A DNA stretch of 64,000 bases from Undibacterium sp. 5I1 (GTDB lineage Bacteria > Pseudomonadota > Gammaproteobacteria > Burkholderiales > Burkholderiaceae_D), in contig NZ_JAVIWI010000002.1 of assembly GCF_034314085.1 (NCBI RefSeq), positions 62,001-126,000 on the forward strand, read 5' to 3'. Under the pieces are notes generated by a model. The model was not told the DNA's origin and searched no databases. It was given only the letters and a program-made list of their open reading frames with translations. Both the position numbers and the translations under genes were made by a program. Positions 55,441 to 64,000 of this stretch are shown piece by piece. Position 1 is the stretch's first letter. Every line of letters begins with the position of its first letter.

Positions 55441-56073
55441 TTATTTAGAAAATAGATCCATGCTATACAAGCAAGCATAATCTTTTCCCTCAGCAGAGAT
55501 AAGCGTTAAAGTTTCATTCGTGGATTTCTTATATCTAGTTTCAAATATATTATTCCGCTCTGGATGTCCTTTTGAATGAAACTTCCAACCAGCTTTTTCA
55601 AGATCTGTCCTAATTTGATTGACATCAATACACAGACTATCTGGAGGAGCTTGTAAGTATCCAAAGGGTGAATACTTCCAAGAAAAATTAAAATATTTAG
55701 TTATCGACTTTTCTACATCCATTGATAGAGCAAAATACCAATCACGGCCATCAAGGGCCTCAATAACGGTTGGATTTAACTCAGTGCGAGAATTTATTGT
55801 CCCGATAGCCTGAACCATTTTTATTCCCCACATTTTTTCAACGTTTTCTCTAGATGCACTCTCAGGGAATTTCGCTGCAATTGTCAGCAAATTTGCCCAT
55901 AGTTCTTGGGCAGTAAATGGGTATGGCGCATGAAATTTTGTATCCATTGACTCTTCTTTCGTTTGCGTTGATTTACCAGCGCTCAAATCTCCTTGCGACT
56001 TCGCCGCGATTGGCAGAGCACATAGGAGAATAGGTAGCATCATCTCAAAGACGTTTTTTAACTTCATGTACAC
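55441..56073 (-). CDS. exported protein of unknown function upstream of the giant gene
   Basis: 210 residues with a signal peptide (MLPILLCALPIAAKSQG) and a mature alpha/beta part beginning FHAPYPFTAQELWANLLTIA. No cysteines suited to a lipid anchor. It is 18 bp upstream of the giant gene and co-directional, so the two are likely one operon; its role could be in folding, display or immunity toward the big protein. Family not recognised. Confidence 0.65.
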   Translation of the reverse strand: MYMKLKNVFEMMLPILLCALPIAAKSQGDLSAGKSTQTKEESMDTKFHAPYPFTAQELWANLLTIAAKFPESASRENVEKMWGIKMVQAIGTINSRTELNPTVIEALDGRDWYFALSMDVEKSITKYFNFSWKYSPFGYLQAPPDSLCIDVNQIRTDLEKAGWKFHSKGHPERNNIFETRYKKSTNETLTLISAEGKDYACLYSMDLFSK

Positions 56074-56452
56074 GAATCTCCGCCGTTTTATCTCTATAAA
56101 TTATTTATAAGTTAACATAAGCTTCTTTTAATGATGTAACTAAACCTTACTAAATTTACAAAATCCAGTGAATGTATCAAATCACTTTCTTTTCATATGT
56201 AAGTTTTTGTAAGGTTTCTTTATTTTGGCTTGGGCACTATTTTTATTGCAACTTAGTTCTTTATTGTTATGATTTTTATGATCTAAATAGGTTGGTAGAC
56301 TGATAATAGAAGTTATTCTTTTTATGTAGGTTACCTCACTATACTTTTGCTACTAATTCAGCAAAACTTATCTGGGCAGTTCCGGTAATTTCTTTCTAAG
56401 TGCGTAAAGCATCATCCACAGTCAATTCATTGGTCTGGGTGAGATGACATAA
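56074..56452. other. AT-rich intergenic region
   Basis: Very AT-rich, likely promoter for the leftward operon (for example TTATTTATAAGTTAACATAA near 56098). On the right side no coding match to the missing glycosyltransferase N-terminus is seen. Confidence 0.4.
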
Positions 56453-57571
56453 GTGCGCGATAATTTTCGTGATGCAATGCCGGGTGCTTATTTGGCTGGT
56501 TATGAAATGCCAGCAGATGCGATGCTCACGCATCCTTGGCTTGATTCATTAGAGCTCGCTGTTCGTCGAGGGCAAGCGGTCTATCGTGGTTTGCTGGATT
56601 TAAAAAAACGGGGTTTCATCCCTGACGTGGTATTGGTCCATCCTGGGTGGGGCGAGGCTTTATTTGTGAAGGATGTGTTTCCTGCTTGTCGACTGGTGAG
56701 TTTTTGCGAGTTTTATTATCAGGCGGAAGGACAAGATATAGGATTTGATCCAGCCTTGCCTACGTCTGAGGACGATAAGCTTAAGCTCAGGCTACGCAAT
56801 ATGGTGCAACTGCAATCCTTGTCATGTATGGATGTAGGGATCAGTCCAACACAGTGGCAACGTCAAAGTTACCCTTCAATTGTTCAGGATCGTATTGAGG
56901 TTATTCATGATGGGATTGATACAGATACCGTCAAGCCAGATCCTGCTGCTCGGTTCCAATTACCTGATGGTCGTTGGCTAACTTCTAACGATGAGGTCAT
57001 TACTTTCGTTAATCGCAATTTGGAACCTTGTCGTGGTTTTATGAGTTTTATGCGTTCTTTGCCAGATTTACTGCGTGCCAGACCTCATGCGGAAGTGCTT
57101 ATTCTTGGGGGAGATAGTGTCTCTTACGGTCAAGGCCTACTCAATATGACATGGCGTCAAGCACTGTTGGAGGAAGTTGGATCGCAACTAGACTTAAAAC
57201 GCGTTCATTTTTTAGGAAAAATACCCTACACAAATTTCCTTAAAATGCTGCAAATTTCATCTGCCCATATTTATCTGACGTATCCATTTATATTGTCATG
57301 GTCAATGCTAGAGGCGATGGCGGCTGGCTGTGTGGTGGTGGGCTCACGTACGGCACCAGTTGAAGAGGTCATCCTGGATCAAGAGAATGGTTACTTGGTG
57401 GACTTCTTTGATACGGATGCTTTGGTTCGTATAGTCGCATCCATCTGCAGCGCAAGAGAAAGTCAGGCTCAGATTAGACTCGCTGCGCGCCAAACAATCC
57501 TAGACAAATTTGATCTGAAGCGTCATTGCCTGCCAAAACAAATCGCTCTGCTTGAACAAGGCATCAACTGA
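56453..57571 (+). pseudogene. GT4 glycosyltransferase lacking its N-terminal part
   Basis: 372 codons open from a GTG at 56453. PDVVLVHPGWGEALFVKDVF, PACRLVSFCEFYY and the C-terminal GT-B half (VIHDGIDTD, HFLGKIPYTNFL, SWSMLEAMAAGCVVVGSRTA, APVEEV) match group 1 glycosyltransferases of the Glyco_trans_4_3 type. Relatives begin about 60-70 residues earlier with a strand-loop nucleotide-sugar fold (for example RILFVHQNFPGQ), which is absent here, and no ribosome-binding site precedes the GTG. It is probably a 5'-truncated gene; if translated it might be inactive. Confidence 0.7.
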
Positions 57572-58083
57572 AATTTAAAGCTGATTTTTGAATAACGACC
57601 TTGCATTGGACATTCGAATGGTTATTAAAAAATTCTGGCATTTGCTATCAATTTCCCTTGTTGATATCTTTGGTATTATTGCCTGCCCTTAGAGTATGGT
57701 TAGCGATATAGTTTACTCAACGGCTGAGCAGATCTTTAAGGGAAGGGTCGTTCTATAAAAATTAAAGCCCATCTTAGTCTTCGAATCATTGACATCGTCT
57801 GAACTCAAAAAACAGTTAGGAATACGACTTAAGCCTCAATCATCCAATAATGATGACAATAAACATAACAGTCCCCCTACGATAATTCGAAACGTAGACC
57901 ACCTGAGAAGTTATAGAACAGAGCATAGCGGTAAGTACTGCCAACAATTTTCTGAATTTTTCTTCTGAAGTTCATATGCTTACTATTAGTGTCGGCATAG
58001 CGTTGAAAGCCGACTCTGAAACCTAGTTGCAATTGCCGCTATGTACCGTTTTTTACTATTCAAATACGGCATTAATGAAGCGG
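57572..58083. other. intergenic region, nothing identified
   Basis: 510 bp, AT-rich, with no coding stretch I can support and no strong hairpin. Confidence 0.5.
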
Positions 58084-58737
58084 CTATTTATTTTCCGGAA
58101 CACCATCTAAATCAACCTTAATATTCAACTTTTTTTGAAGACGCTTAAAATAGGCATCTGGATTGAAGTAGATAATTTGTTTGGCTCCAGTCTGATCAAC
58201 AGACTCGATTCTGTCGCGGTACGGCGAGGTTTCAAGTGACTGACTGGCAATTCTTAAACGAAAATAACTAACTACCTGTTTTTCTTCTGCGATCGAGATC
58301 ACTTCATATGCTGTCCTCGACGATTTGCCATCTCCAGTATCCAGTATCGATTTCATCAAGCCCGTCGCCCATCGAAAATGGGCTGCCATTTCAGCCGACT
58401 GCCCCTTTCTTTGCAGAGCTGTCGCCAAATAAAGATGAGCACCAATATCTACAGGACAAGTGCCGAGCCTAATGTGTGTGTATTTTAGAATATCATCATC
58501 ATTCTTGGTATTCATTGCAACGACCATCTTTTGAGTCACTTGATGGTCGTCGCACAATTCTTCAAATCGGCTCATGGCGCCATATTCTGTGCGTAAATTC
58601 TTAAAATTTACGTCTGCATTCCAGTCTGCTATCGGTAGATTTTCTTTATTTGATTCAGACGAGTTGGACTGCCCCTTCGAAACAAGCGGAATAGACACAA
58701 TTAATACTAGCAACAAACACGATTTAGACAATTTCAT
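58084..58737 (-). CDS. DUF4919-like exported protein
   Basis: 217 residues from MKLSKSCLLLVLIVSIPLVS, a signal peptide ending near KGQS. The body has TCPVDIGAHLYLATALQRKG, MKSILDTGDGKSSRTAYEVI and IYFNPDAYFKRLQKKL, a TPR-like helical pattern as in DUF4919 proteins of unknown function. ATG 58737 and an upstream ATG (58773) are both possible; neither has a good ribosome-binding site. Confidence 0.65.
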   Translation of the reverse strand: MKLSKSCLLLVLIVSIPLVSKGQSNSSESNKENLPIADWNADVNFKNLRTEYGAMSRFEELCDDHQVTQKMVVAMNTKNDDDILKYTHIRLGTCPVDIGAHLYLATALQRKGQSAEMAAHFRWATGLMKSILDTGDGKSSRTAYEVISIAEEKQVVSYFRLRIASQSLETSPYRDRIESVDQTGAKQIIYFNPDAYFKRLQKKLNIKVDLDGVPENK

Positions 58738-58773
58738 CTCCAATGCTTTAACTTTGATACATGTATAAGCCAT

Positions 58774-59120
58774 AAACCGTAAATCAGCAATATATCAACC
58801 GGTAAGCTATGTGCCGCGAACTGTCTTTTCGTTCAATATACAAGACTAGGATAGCAAAACGGCTGGACTGACATTTCGATTATTCCTGTACCCTACCTAA
58901 TTTCAACACATTCTAGGTAAATGAATTAGAGTAAAGTTTGTCGATCAACCCGCTGCGCGCAGTTAACTGCAAAGGAATAACAATCGTGATCGTCCAATAA
59001 AAAATGGTTGCAGAACACGCCGATAGGCTCACAATCCCATTCAAAAGGATCTCGACCTGATTTTTAAATGCAAAGTGAGCTAATGTCAATGTCAATGTCA
59101 ATGTCAATTCAGTATATAAA
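58774..59120. other. intergenic region upstream of IS5 copy D
   Basis: No supported gene. It contains the short tandem repeat listed separately and ends in TATATAAA directly against IS5. Confidence 0.45.
59082..59105. repeat. short tandem repeat, four AATGTC units
   Basis: Four perfect hexanucleotide units, 16 bp from the left end of IS5 copy D; no gene is known to depend on them. Confidence 0.85.
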
Positions 59121-60210
59121 GGCGTTGGTGCACTTCAAACTCGAAAAGCGGTGATGTTACGATGCGGCCTCAATTTTACTGATCGCCCCGATGCCCAACA
59201 AACACAACGACGATCGCCGTCATCATATACCTAAGATGTCGTTCAAGGTTCAGAATTGGCCGGAATATGAAGCAGGATTACGGCGGCGCGGTAGCCTGAC
59301 GTTGTGGATTGAAGACGCAGCATTAGATCAGTGGCAAAGCGTAGGGCCAAATGGTCAGGCTCGCTATCGGGATAGCGCCATTGAGACGAGTCTGATGCTG
59401 CGCTCCGCCTTCAAAATGGCCCTGCGACAAACCGAAGGGTTAATGGCTTCCGTGCTGACACTGATGAACCTGACAATCACGGCACCGGATCACACCACGG
59501 TCAGCAGACGGGCGGTCGGACTGACGGTAACGAAGTCACCATCCGCACCAAAGGGGCCACTCCATGTGCTCATCGACAGCACAGGTTTGCAGGTCTTTGG
59601 GGCAGGACAATGGCTGGAAGAAAAACATGGCGCGAAGTCGCGCCGTAGCTGGCGCAAACTACATCTGGCCGTCGATGTCGATGCAGGCATGATTGTCGCG
59701 CAGATCCTCACCGATCAGCATACGGATGACCCATCTCAAGTGGGGCCACTACTGGATCAGGTCGACGAACAAATCGACAAAGTCACTGCCGATGGTGCCT
59801 ATGATGGCGCGCCCACTTATCAAACGATCGCGCAATATGGTGACGATATTGCGGTGGTTATCCCACCCCGTAAAACCGCCGTTCCTGGTACTCAATCGCG
59901 TTCGCCAAGTCAGCGTAATCGCCATCTTGACATGATCAATACAGAGGGTCGGTTGGCTTGGCAAGAAGCCACTGGTTATGGACAGCGTGCTTTGGTCGAA
60001 ACGACCATGGGACGCTATAAATCGATCATCGGTCCTCGACTGCGTGCGCGCAGATTCGAAGCGCAAAAAACCGAGGCCGCCGTCGGTGTTGCTGTGTTAA
60101 ATCGCATGCTCGCTGCTGGACGCCCAAACTCCGTCCGTAGTCAGAAAGTTCCTGCATAAATGATCGGGGTTGGGGTACTTTTTACTTCAACTTTTAAGTG
60201 CACCAACGCC
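59121..60210 (+). mobile_element. IS5-family element, complete (copy D)
   Basis: 1090 bp. The left flank is intergenic sequence (ATATAAA), the right flank the middle of an NRPS condensation domain (CACTGG). No duplication. Confidence 0.95.
59191..60159 (+). CDS. IS5-family transposase (copy D)
   Basis: 322 residues, same as copy A; DDE residues intact. Confidence 0.95.
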   Translation: MPNKHNDDRRHHIPKMSFKVQNWPEYEAGLRRRGSLTLWIEDAALDQWQSVGPNGQARYRDSAIETSLMLRSAFKMALRQTEGLMASVLTLMNLTITAPDHTTVSRRAVGLTVTKSPSAPKGPLHVLIDSTGLQVFGAGQWLEEKHGAKSRRSWRKLHLAVDVDAGMIVAQILTDQHTDDPSQVGPLLDQVDEQIDKVTADGAYDGAPTYQTIAQYGDDIAVVIPPRKTAVPGTQSRSPSQRNRHLDMINTEGRLAWQEATGYGQRALVETTMGRYKSIIGPRLRARRFEAQKTEAAVGVAVLNRMLAAGRPNSVRSQKVPA

Positions 60211-60212
60211 CA

Positions 60213-63200
60213 CTGGATGCGTACACCCATCAGGATCTGCCGTTCGAAAAAATTGTCGAAGTAGCACAACCAGTACGTAGTATGAATCACAATGTTTTGT
60301 TTCAAACTATGCTATCCCTTGACAATACGCCAAGCTCGGGACGACTGATTCTGCCCGGCTTGCACCTATCGCCAGCGCCCGCCCCAATTCAAACAACACA
60401 GTTCGACTTGTCGCTGACATTAATGGATTCGCACGATGCATTGTCAGGCCTGCTCGAATATTCGACTGACTTGTTTGATCACGGCACGATTGAGCGCCTG
60501 ATCGGCCATTTACAAACTGTTCTCTCAGGCATGATCACCGACGACGAGCAATATGTCTCCCAGATTCCGTTACTAACACCGTCACAACGACAACATATCC
60601 GCACGAAGTTCAACAACACCGCGGTCGACTTCCCACGTGACCTGTTGATTCATCAACTGTTCGAGCAACAAGCAGCGGCACATCCAGAGGCTACTGCACT
60701 GGTTTTTGAGCAGCAACAACTGAGCTATGGCGAGCTCAATCAGCGCGCCAATCAGCTGGCCCACTATCTGATCGCTCAGGGCATCGGTCCTGATCAACGG
60801 GTAGCCATCTGCATCGAACGCGGCATCGAGATGATCGTCGGTCTGCTTGGCATTCTCAAAGCCGGTGCCGCTTATGTCCCGCTTGATCCGGCCTATCCCA
60901 AAGACCGTCTTGACTACATGCTGCAGGATTGCAATCCTGCCATGCTGCTGACTCAACGTGCTCTGCTGCCGTTCTTACCTGTCACCTCGGTGCCATTATT
61001 GGCAATCGACGATGCCAGCGCAGTGCTGGCGAACCAGCCGGGTACCAATCCCGATCCATCTGCCCTCGGCCTGTGTTCTGCTCACCTCGCATACGTGATC
61101 TACACTTCCGGCTCCACTGGCATGCCTAAGGGTGTTATGAACCAACACAATGGTGTTGTCAATCGCCTATTATGGGCACAAGATCAATTCACCCTCGGTG
61201 CTGCCGATCGTGTGCTACAAAAGACTTCGTTCGCCTTTGACGTCTCGGTATGGGAATTCTTCCTGCCGCTGCTGGCCGGCGCACGACTCATATTGGCACG
61301 CCCAAATAGCCACCAAGATCCCCATTACTTGATTGAGCTGATCGAACGTAGCGGCATCACGATCCTGCATTTCGTGCCGTCCATGCTGCAAATCTTCGTC
61401 GACCAGCTGCCGATAGACCGCTGCACCAGCATCCGTCACCTGCTATGCAGCGGCGAAGCCTTGTCCTATGGACTCGTGCAACGCGCTTGCAGCCTGCTGC
61501 CGCATGCACAACTACACAACCTGTACGGACCTACCGAAGCAGCCGTCGACGTCACGCATTGGAACTGCAGCACAATGCCCGCAGGCCCAGTGCCGATCGG
61601 CCGGCCTATCGCCAATACCCAGATATATCTACTCGATGCGCGTGGACAGCCGGTACCGATTGGAGTAGCAGGCGAACTTCATATCGGCGGCGTGCAAGTT
61701 GCACGTGGCTATTTAAACCGCCCCGAGTTGACAGCAGAACGCTTTGTCACCGATCCCTTCAGTACCGATCCGCAGGCCCGCATGTACAAGACCGGCGACC
61801 TCGGTCGCTGGCTGGCCGACGGTAATATCGAATACCTCGGCCGTAACGACTTCCAGGTCAAGTTACGTGGATTCCGCATCGAACTCGGTGAAATCGAAGC
61901 CAAGCTCGCCGCCTGTCACGGAGTGCGTGAGGTCGCCGTGATCGCCCGCGAAGACGATACGAGCGAGAAACGTCTGGTCGCTTATCTCGTCGCCACCGAC
62001 GGTGCCACGCCGCAGGCCGCTGAATTGCGCGCCGCACTCTCGGGCGTGCTGCCCGAGTACATGATTCCGTCCGCTTTCGTTGTACTGAACGCAATGCCGC
62101 TAACACCGAACGGCAAACTCGACCGCAAAGCCTTACCGGCTCCCGGCCAATCTGCCATCGCCACGCGTGTCTATCAGGCACCGCAAAGCGCCACCGAGTC
62201 CGCCATCGCCTCTATCTGGCAGGAATTGTTAGGCCTTGAACGCGTTGGCCGCAACGACCATTTCTTTGAACTCGGCGGCCACTCCCTGCTGGTCATCAGC
62301 ATGATCGAGCGCCTGCGCCTACGCGACATTGCGCTCGATGTACGCACGATCTTCACGGCGCCGACGCTCGCTGCGCTGGCCGCGGCAGCTCATCACGGAG
62401 AGCAGCACGATGCTATCGCGGCGCCAGCCAACCTGATCACCGCCAACTGCACCCGCATCACGCCCGCCATGCTGTCGCTAGTGACGCTCGAACAGGAGCA
62501 GATTGACCGGATCGCCAACAACGTCGCTGGCGGTGCCGCCAATATCCAGGATATCTATCCACTTGCGCCGCTACAGGAAGGAATTCTGTTCCACCATCTG
62601 CTCGAGGCCGAGGGTGATGCCTACCTGCTGCGCACTGTTATGACGTTCGATCAGCGCACGCTGGCCACCGCTTTTTTGGACGCACTGCAAACGGTCATTG
62701 ACCGCCATGATATCTTGCGTAGTGCTATCCATTGGGACGGGCTGGCACAAGCAGTCCAGGTCGTATGGCGAACCGCACTGCTGCAAATCGAAGAACTAAC
62801 ACCCCAAGTCGGCACTGACGTGCTCGAACAGCTTCTCGCGTATGCCGATCCGCGCCGCTTACGCTTAGATCTGCGGCGCGCTCCACTACTGACCGTCTAC
62901 CTAGCACAAGATCCACTGACGCTGCAGTGTCATCTAGTCCTATTAAACCATCACATGGTCGCTGACCACGTTACGCGTGAACTGATTATCGATGAAATTG
63001 GTCTGCTGCTGCAAAACCGCGCAGACGCCCTACCAACTCCCCTGCCCTACCGCGATTTCATCGCGCAAGCACGCTCCGTGCCGCAAGATGAGCATGAGGC
63101 GTATTTCCGCGCCCAACTCGCTGACATCGATGAGCCGACCGCACCGTTTAGTATCATCAACGTCCAAGGCAGCGGTAGTCAGATCCGTGAAGCATTGCTG

Positions 63201-64000
63201 CCACTCAATACTGAACTGGCTCAGCGCATCCGCAACGCCGCACGCCGCTTCGGCGTGACCCCGGCTGTCCTGTTCCACGTCGCATGGGCGCAAGTGTTGG
63301 CGGCGTGCAGTGATCGTGACGACGTGGTATTCGGCACCCTGCTCTCTGGCCGACTCCAAGGGAGCACCGGGGCCGACCGAGTGCTTGGAATGTTCATCAA
63401 CACGCTACCGATCCGCATTTCGCTTACCGCATGCAGTGCTGAACAAGCGCTGACCGATACCTACAAAGGACTCAGCGCACTGCTGCTCCATGAACAGGCA
63501 CCGCTGGCGCTGGCACAGCGCTGTAGTGGCGTCAAGGCGCCACTACCTCTATTTACCACGCTGCTCAATTACCGCCACAGCGCCAGTACCGACATGTCAG
63601 TACTGGAAACACATGACGCGATGGCGGGCATGCACATCGTCGGTGGCGAAGAGCGTACCAATTACCCGATCACCGTCGCAGTAGATGATTATGGCAATGC
63701 CTTCGATATTACCGCGCAGTGCGTTGCGGGAGTCGAGCCTCAGCGCATTGCTGCATATCTGGTAACCGCTATCGACGCCTTGGTAATCGCATTGGAGAGC
63801 GATGCCGAACAGCCGCTACGCAGTCTGCCAATCCTGCCAGATCACGAGCGTCACGAATTGCTCGACAGTTTCAACAACACCGCGGTCGACTTCCCGCGTG
63901 ACCTGTTGATTCATCAACTGTTCGAGCAACAAGCAGCGGCACATCCAGAGGCTACTGCACTGGTTTTTGAGCAGCAACAACTGAGCTATGGCGAGCTCAA
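60213..64000 (+). CDS. non-ribosomal peptide synthetase, 5' end lost at IS5, 3' end beyond the window
   Basis: One open frame of 1262 codons: a condensation-domain C-terminal part (LDAYTHQDLPFEKIVE), a full adenylation domain (A3 YTSGSTGMPKG, A5 NLYGPTEAAVD, A7 YKTGDLGRW, A10 NGKLDRKALP), a carrier domain (FFELGGHSLL, Ser near 62283), a complete condensation domain (HHMVADH near 62949-62969, with His in place of the usual final Gly), and the start of a second adenylation domain. A-domain pocket motifs FDVSVW, LHFVPSML, CSGEAL and GPTEAAVDVTHW resemble serine-activating domains (DVWH...-type code). The missing first part means this protein lacks a proper start. Confidence 0.93.
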   Translation, partial: MDAYTHQDLPFEKIVEVAQPVRSMNHNVLFQTMLSLDNTPSSGRLILPGLHLSPAPAPIQTTQFDLSLTLMDSHDALSGLLEYSTDLFDHGTIERLIGHLQTVLSGMITDDEQYVSQIPLLTPSQRQHIRTKFNNTAVDFPRDLLIHQLFEQQAAAHPEATALVFEQQQLSYGELNQRANQLAHYLIAQGIGPDQRVAICIERGIEMIVGLLGILKAGAAYVPLDPAYPKDRLDYMLQDCNPAMLLTQRALLPFLPVTSVPLLAIDDASAVLANQPGTNPDPSALGLCSAHLAYVIYTSGSTGMPKGVMNQHNGVVNRLLWAQDQFTLGAADRVLQKTSFAFDVSVWEFFLPLLAGARLILARPNSHQDPHYLIELIERSGITILHFVPSMLQIFVDQLPIDRCTSIRHLLCSGEALSYGLVQRACSLLPHAQLHNLYGPTEAAVDVTHWNCSTMPAGPVPIGRPIANTQIYLLDARGQPVPIGVAGELHIGGVQVARGYLNRPELTAERFVTDPFSTDPQARMYKTGDLGRWLADGNIEYLGRNDFQVKLRGFRIELGEIEAKLAACHGVREVAVIAREDDTSEKRLVAYLVATDGATPQAAELRAALSGVLPEYMIPSAFVVLNAMPLTPNGKLDRKALPAPGQSAIATRVYQAPQSATESAIASIWQELLGLERVGRNDHFFELGGHSLLVISMIERLRLRDIALDVRTIFTAPTLAALAAAAHHGEQHDAIAAPANLITANCTRITPAMLSLVTLEQEQIDRIANNVAGGAANIQDIYPLAPLQEGILFHHLLEAEGDAYLLRTVMTFDQRTLATAFLDALQTVIDRHDILRSAIHWDGLAQAVQVVWRTALLQIEELTPQVGTDVLEQLLAYADPRRLRLDLRRAPLLTVYLAQDPLTLQCHLVLLNHHMVADHVTRELIIDEIGLLLQNRADALPTPLPYRDFIAQARSVPQDEHEAYFRAQLADIDEPTAPFSIINVQGSGSQIREALLPLNTELAQRIRNAARRFGVTPAVLFHVAWAQVLAACSDRDDVVFGTLLSGRLQGSTGADRVLGMFINTLPIRISLTACSAEQALTDTYKGLSALLLHEQAPLALAQRCSGVKAPLPLFTTLLNYRHSASTDMSVLETHDAMAGMHIVGGEERTNYPITVAVDDYGNAFDITAQCVAGVEPQRIAAYLVTAIDALVIALESDAEQPLRSLPILPDHERHELLDSFNNTAVDFPRDLLIHQLFEQQAAAHPEATALVFEQQQLSYGEL
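60609..60739 (+). repeat. intermodule repeat of the NRPS, first copy
   Basis: 131 bp at the start of the first adenylation domain, matching 63870-64000 with a single base difference (A versus G in TTCCCACGTGA). The offset is 3261 bp, exactly 1087 codons. Confidence 0.95.
63870..64000 (+). repeat. intermodule repeat of the NRPS, second copy
   Basis: Second copy of the 131-bp sequence, at the start of the next adenylation domain; it may continue beyond the window. Confidence 0.95.

Noticed and set aside
1..64000. tRNA or rRNA genes as integration sites
   Set aside because: No cloverleaf-like sequence with the GTTCGAATC-type T arm or rRNA sequence was recognised by eye; a covariance search would be needed to be sure.

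Overview
The window looks like a mobile-element-rich accessory region of a betaproteobacterium, probably Burkholderiales. The hints are a Burkholderia/Oxalobacteraceae-style NRPS, a Cache-type chemoreceptor, a GT4 glycosyltransferase beginning at an HPGWGE motif, and the LysR and carboxymuconolactone decarboxylase families. The genus is a guess I do not make. Base composition is patchy: the 16-22 kb operon and the NRPS are clearly more GC-rich than the 25-42 kb segment, which suggests separate acquisitions. No rRNA, tRNA or CRISPR array was seen.

Layout. 1-1481: the N-terminal part of a chemoreceptor. 2144-8457: an insertion-sequence graveyard (complete IS21, a half IS5, two decayed IS6-family copies and fragments of other IS6 copies) around a GNAT/DUF1778 toxin-antitoxin pair and a hipA remnant. 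8567-11421: DUF4337 protein, CDF metal exporter, cytochrome b561. 12024-14660: an NAD(P)-dependent dehydrogenase cut precisely by an IS605-type element carrying tnpA and tnpB. 14956-23600: two near-identical IS5 copies in the same orientation bracket a compact five-gene operon (heme-oxygenase-like diiron enzyme, PLP aminotransferase, FAD/NAD(P)-binding protein, cupin, MFS exporter). 23601-25400: a truncated second IS21. 25893-28098: a DUF1173-type protein and a secreted nuclease. 28170-30668: a DUF2491 (YjfK-like) locus. 30732-37962: small phage-like orphan genes, a second IS605-type copy, an HTH protein, MazEF, a recombinase-like fragment and a NinX-like protein. 38775-40547: a lone TnsD. 40897-43108: a LysR/CMD pair and a frameshifted murein endopeptidase. 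43128-44217: IS5. 44218-55422: a type I secretion ABC transporter stub followed (on the minus strand, upstream) by a 3624-residue repeat protein. 55441-58737: secreted proteins of unknown role and a glycosyltransferase lacking its N-terminus. 59121-64000: IS5 joined to the middle of an NRPS gene that runs off the window.

How it fits together. Four full IS5 copies (1090 bp each) and two IS5 fragments sit at almost every break: they cut the NRPS, the type I transporter, an IS6 element and an IS21 element, and no copy has convincing target duplications. I infer that homologous recombination between IS5 copies shaped the region. The strongest candidate for an undescribed system is the 16.3-21.9 kb operon, whose enzyme set suggests oxidation and transamination of an amino-acid-derived small molecule followed by export. 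Its exporter gene carries a run of eight G bases that puts the natural start out of frame. The Asn-rich RTX-like protein with a HEGGH motif, apparently stranded without its transporter, is the second most interesting item.
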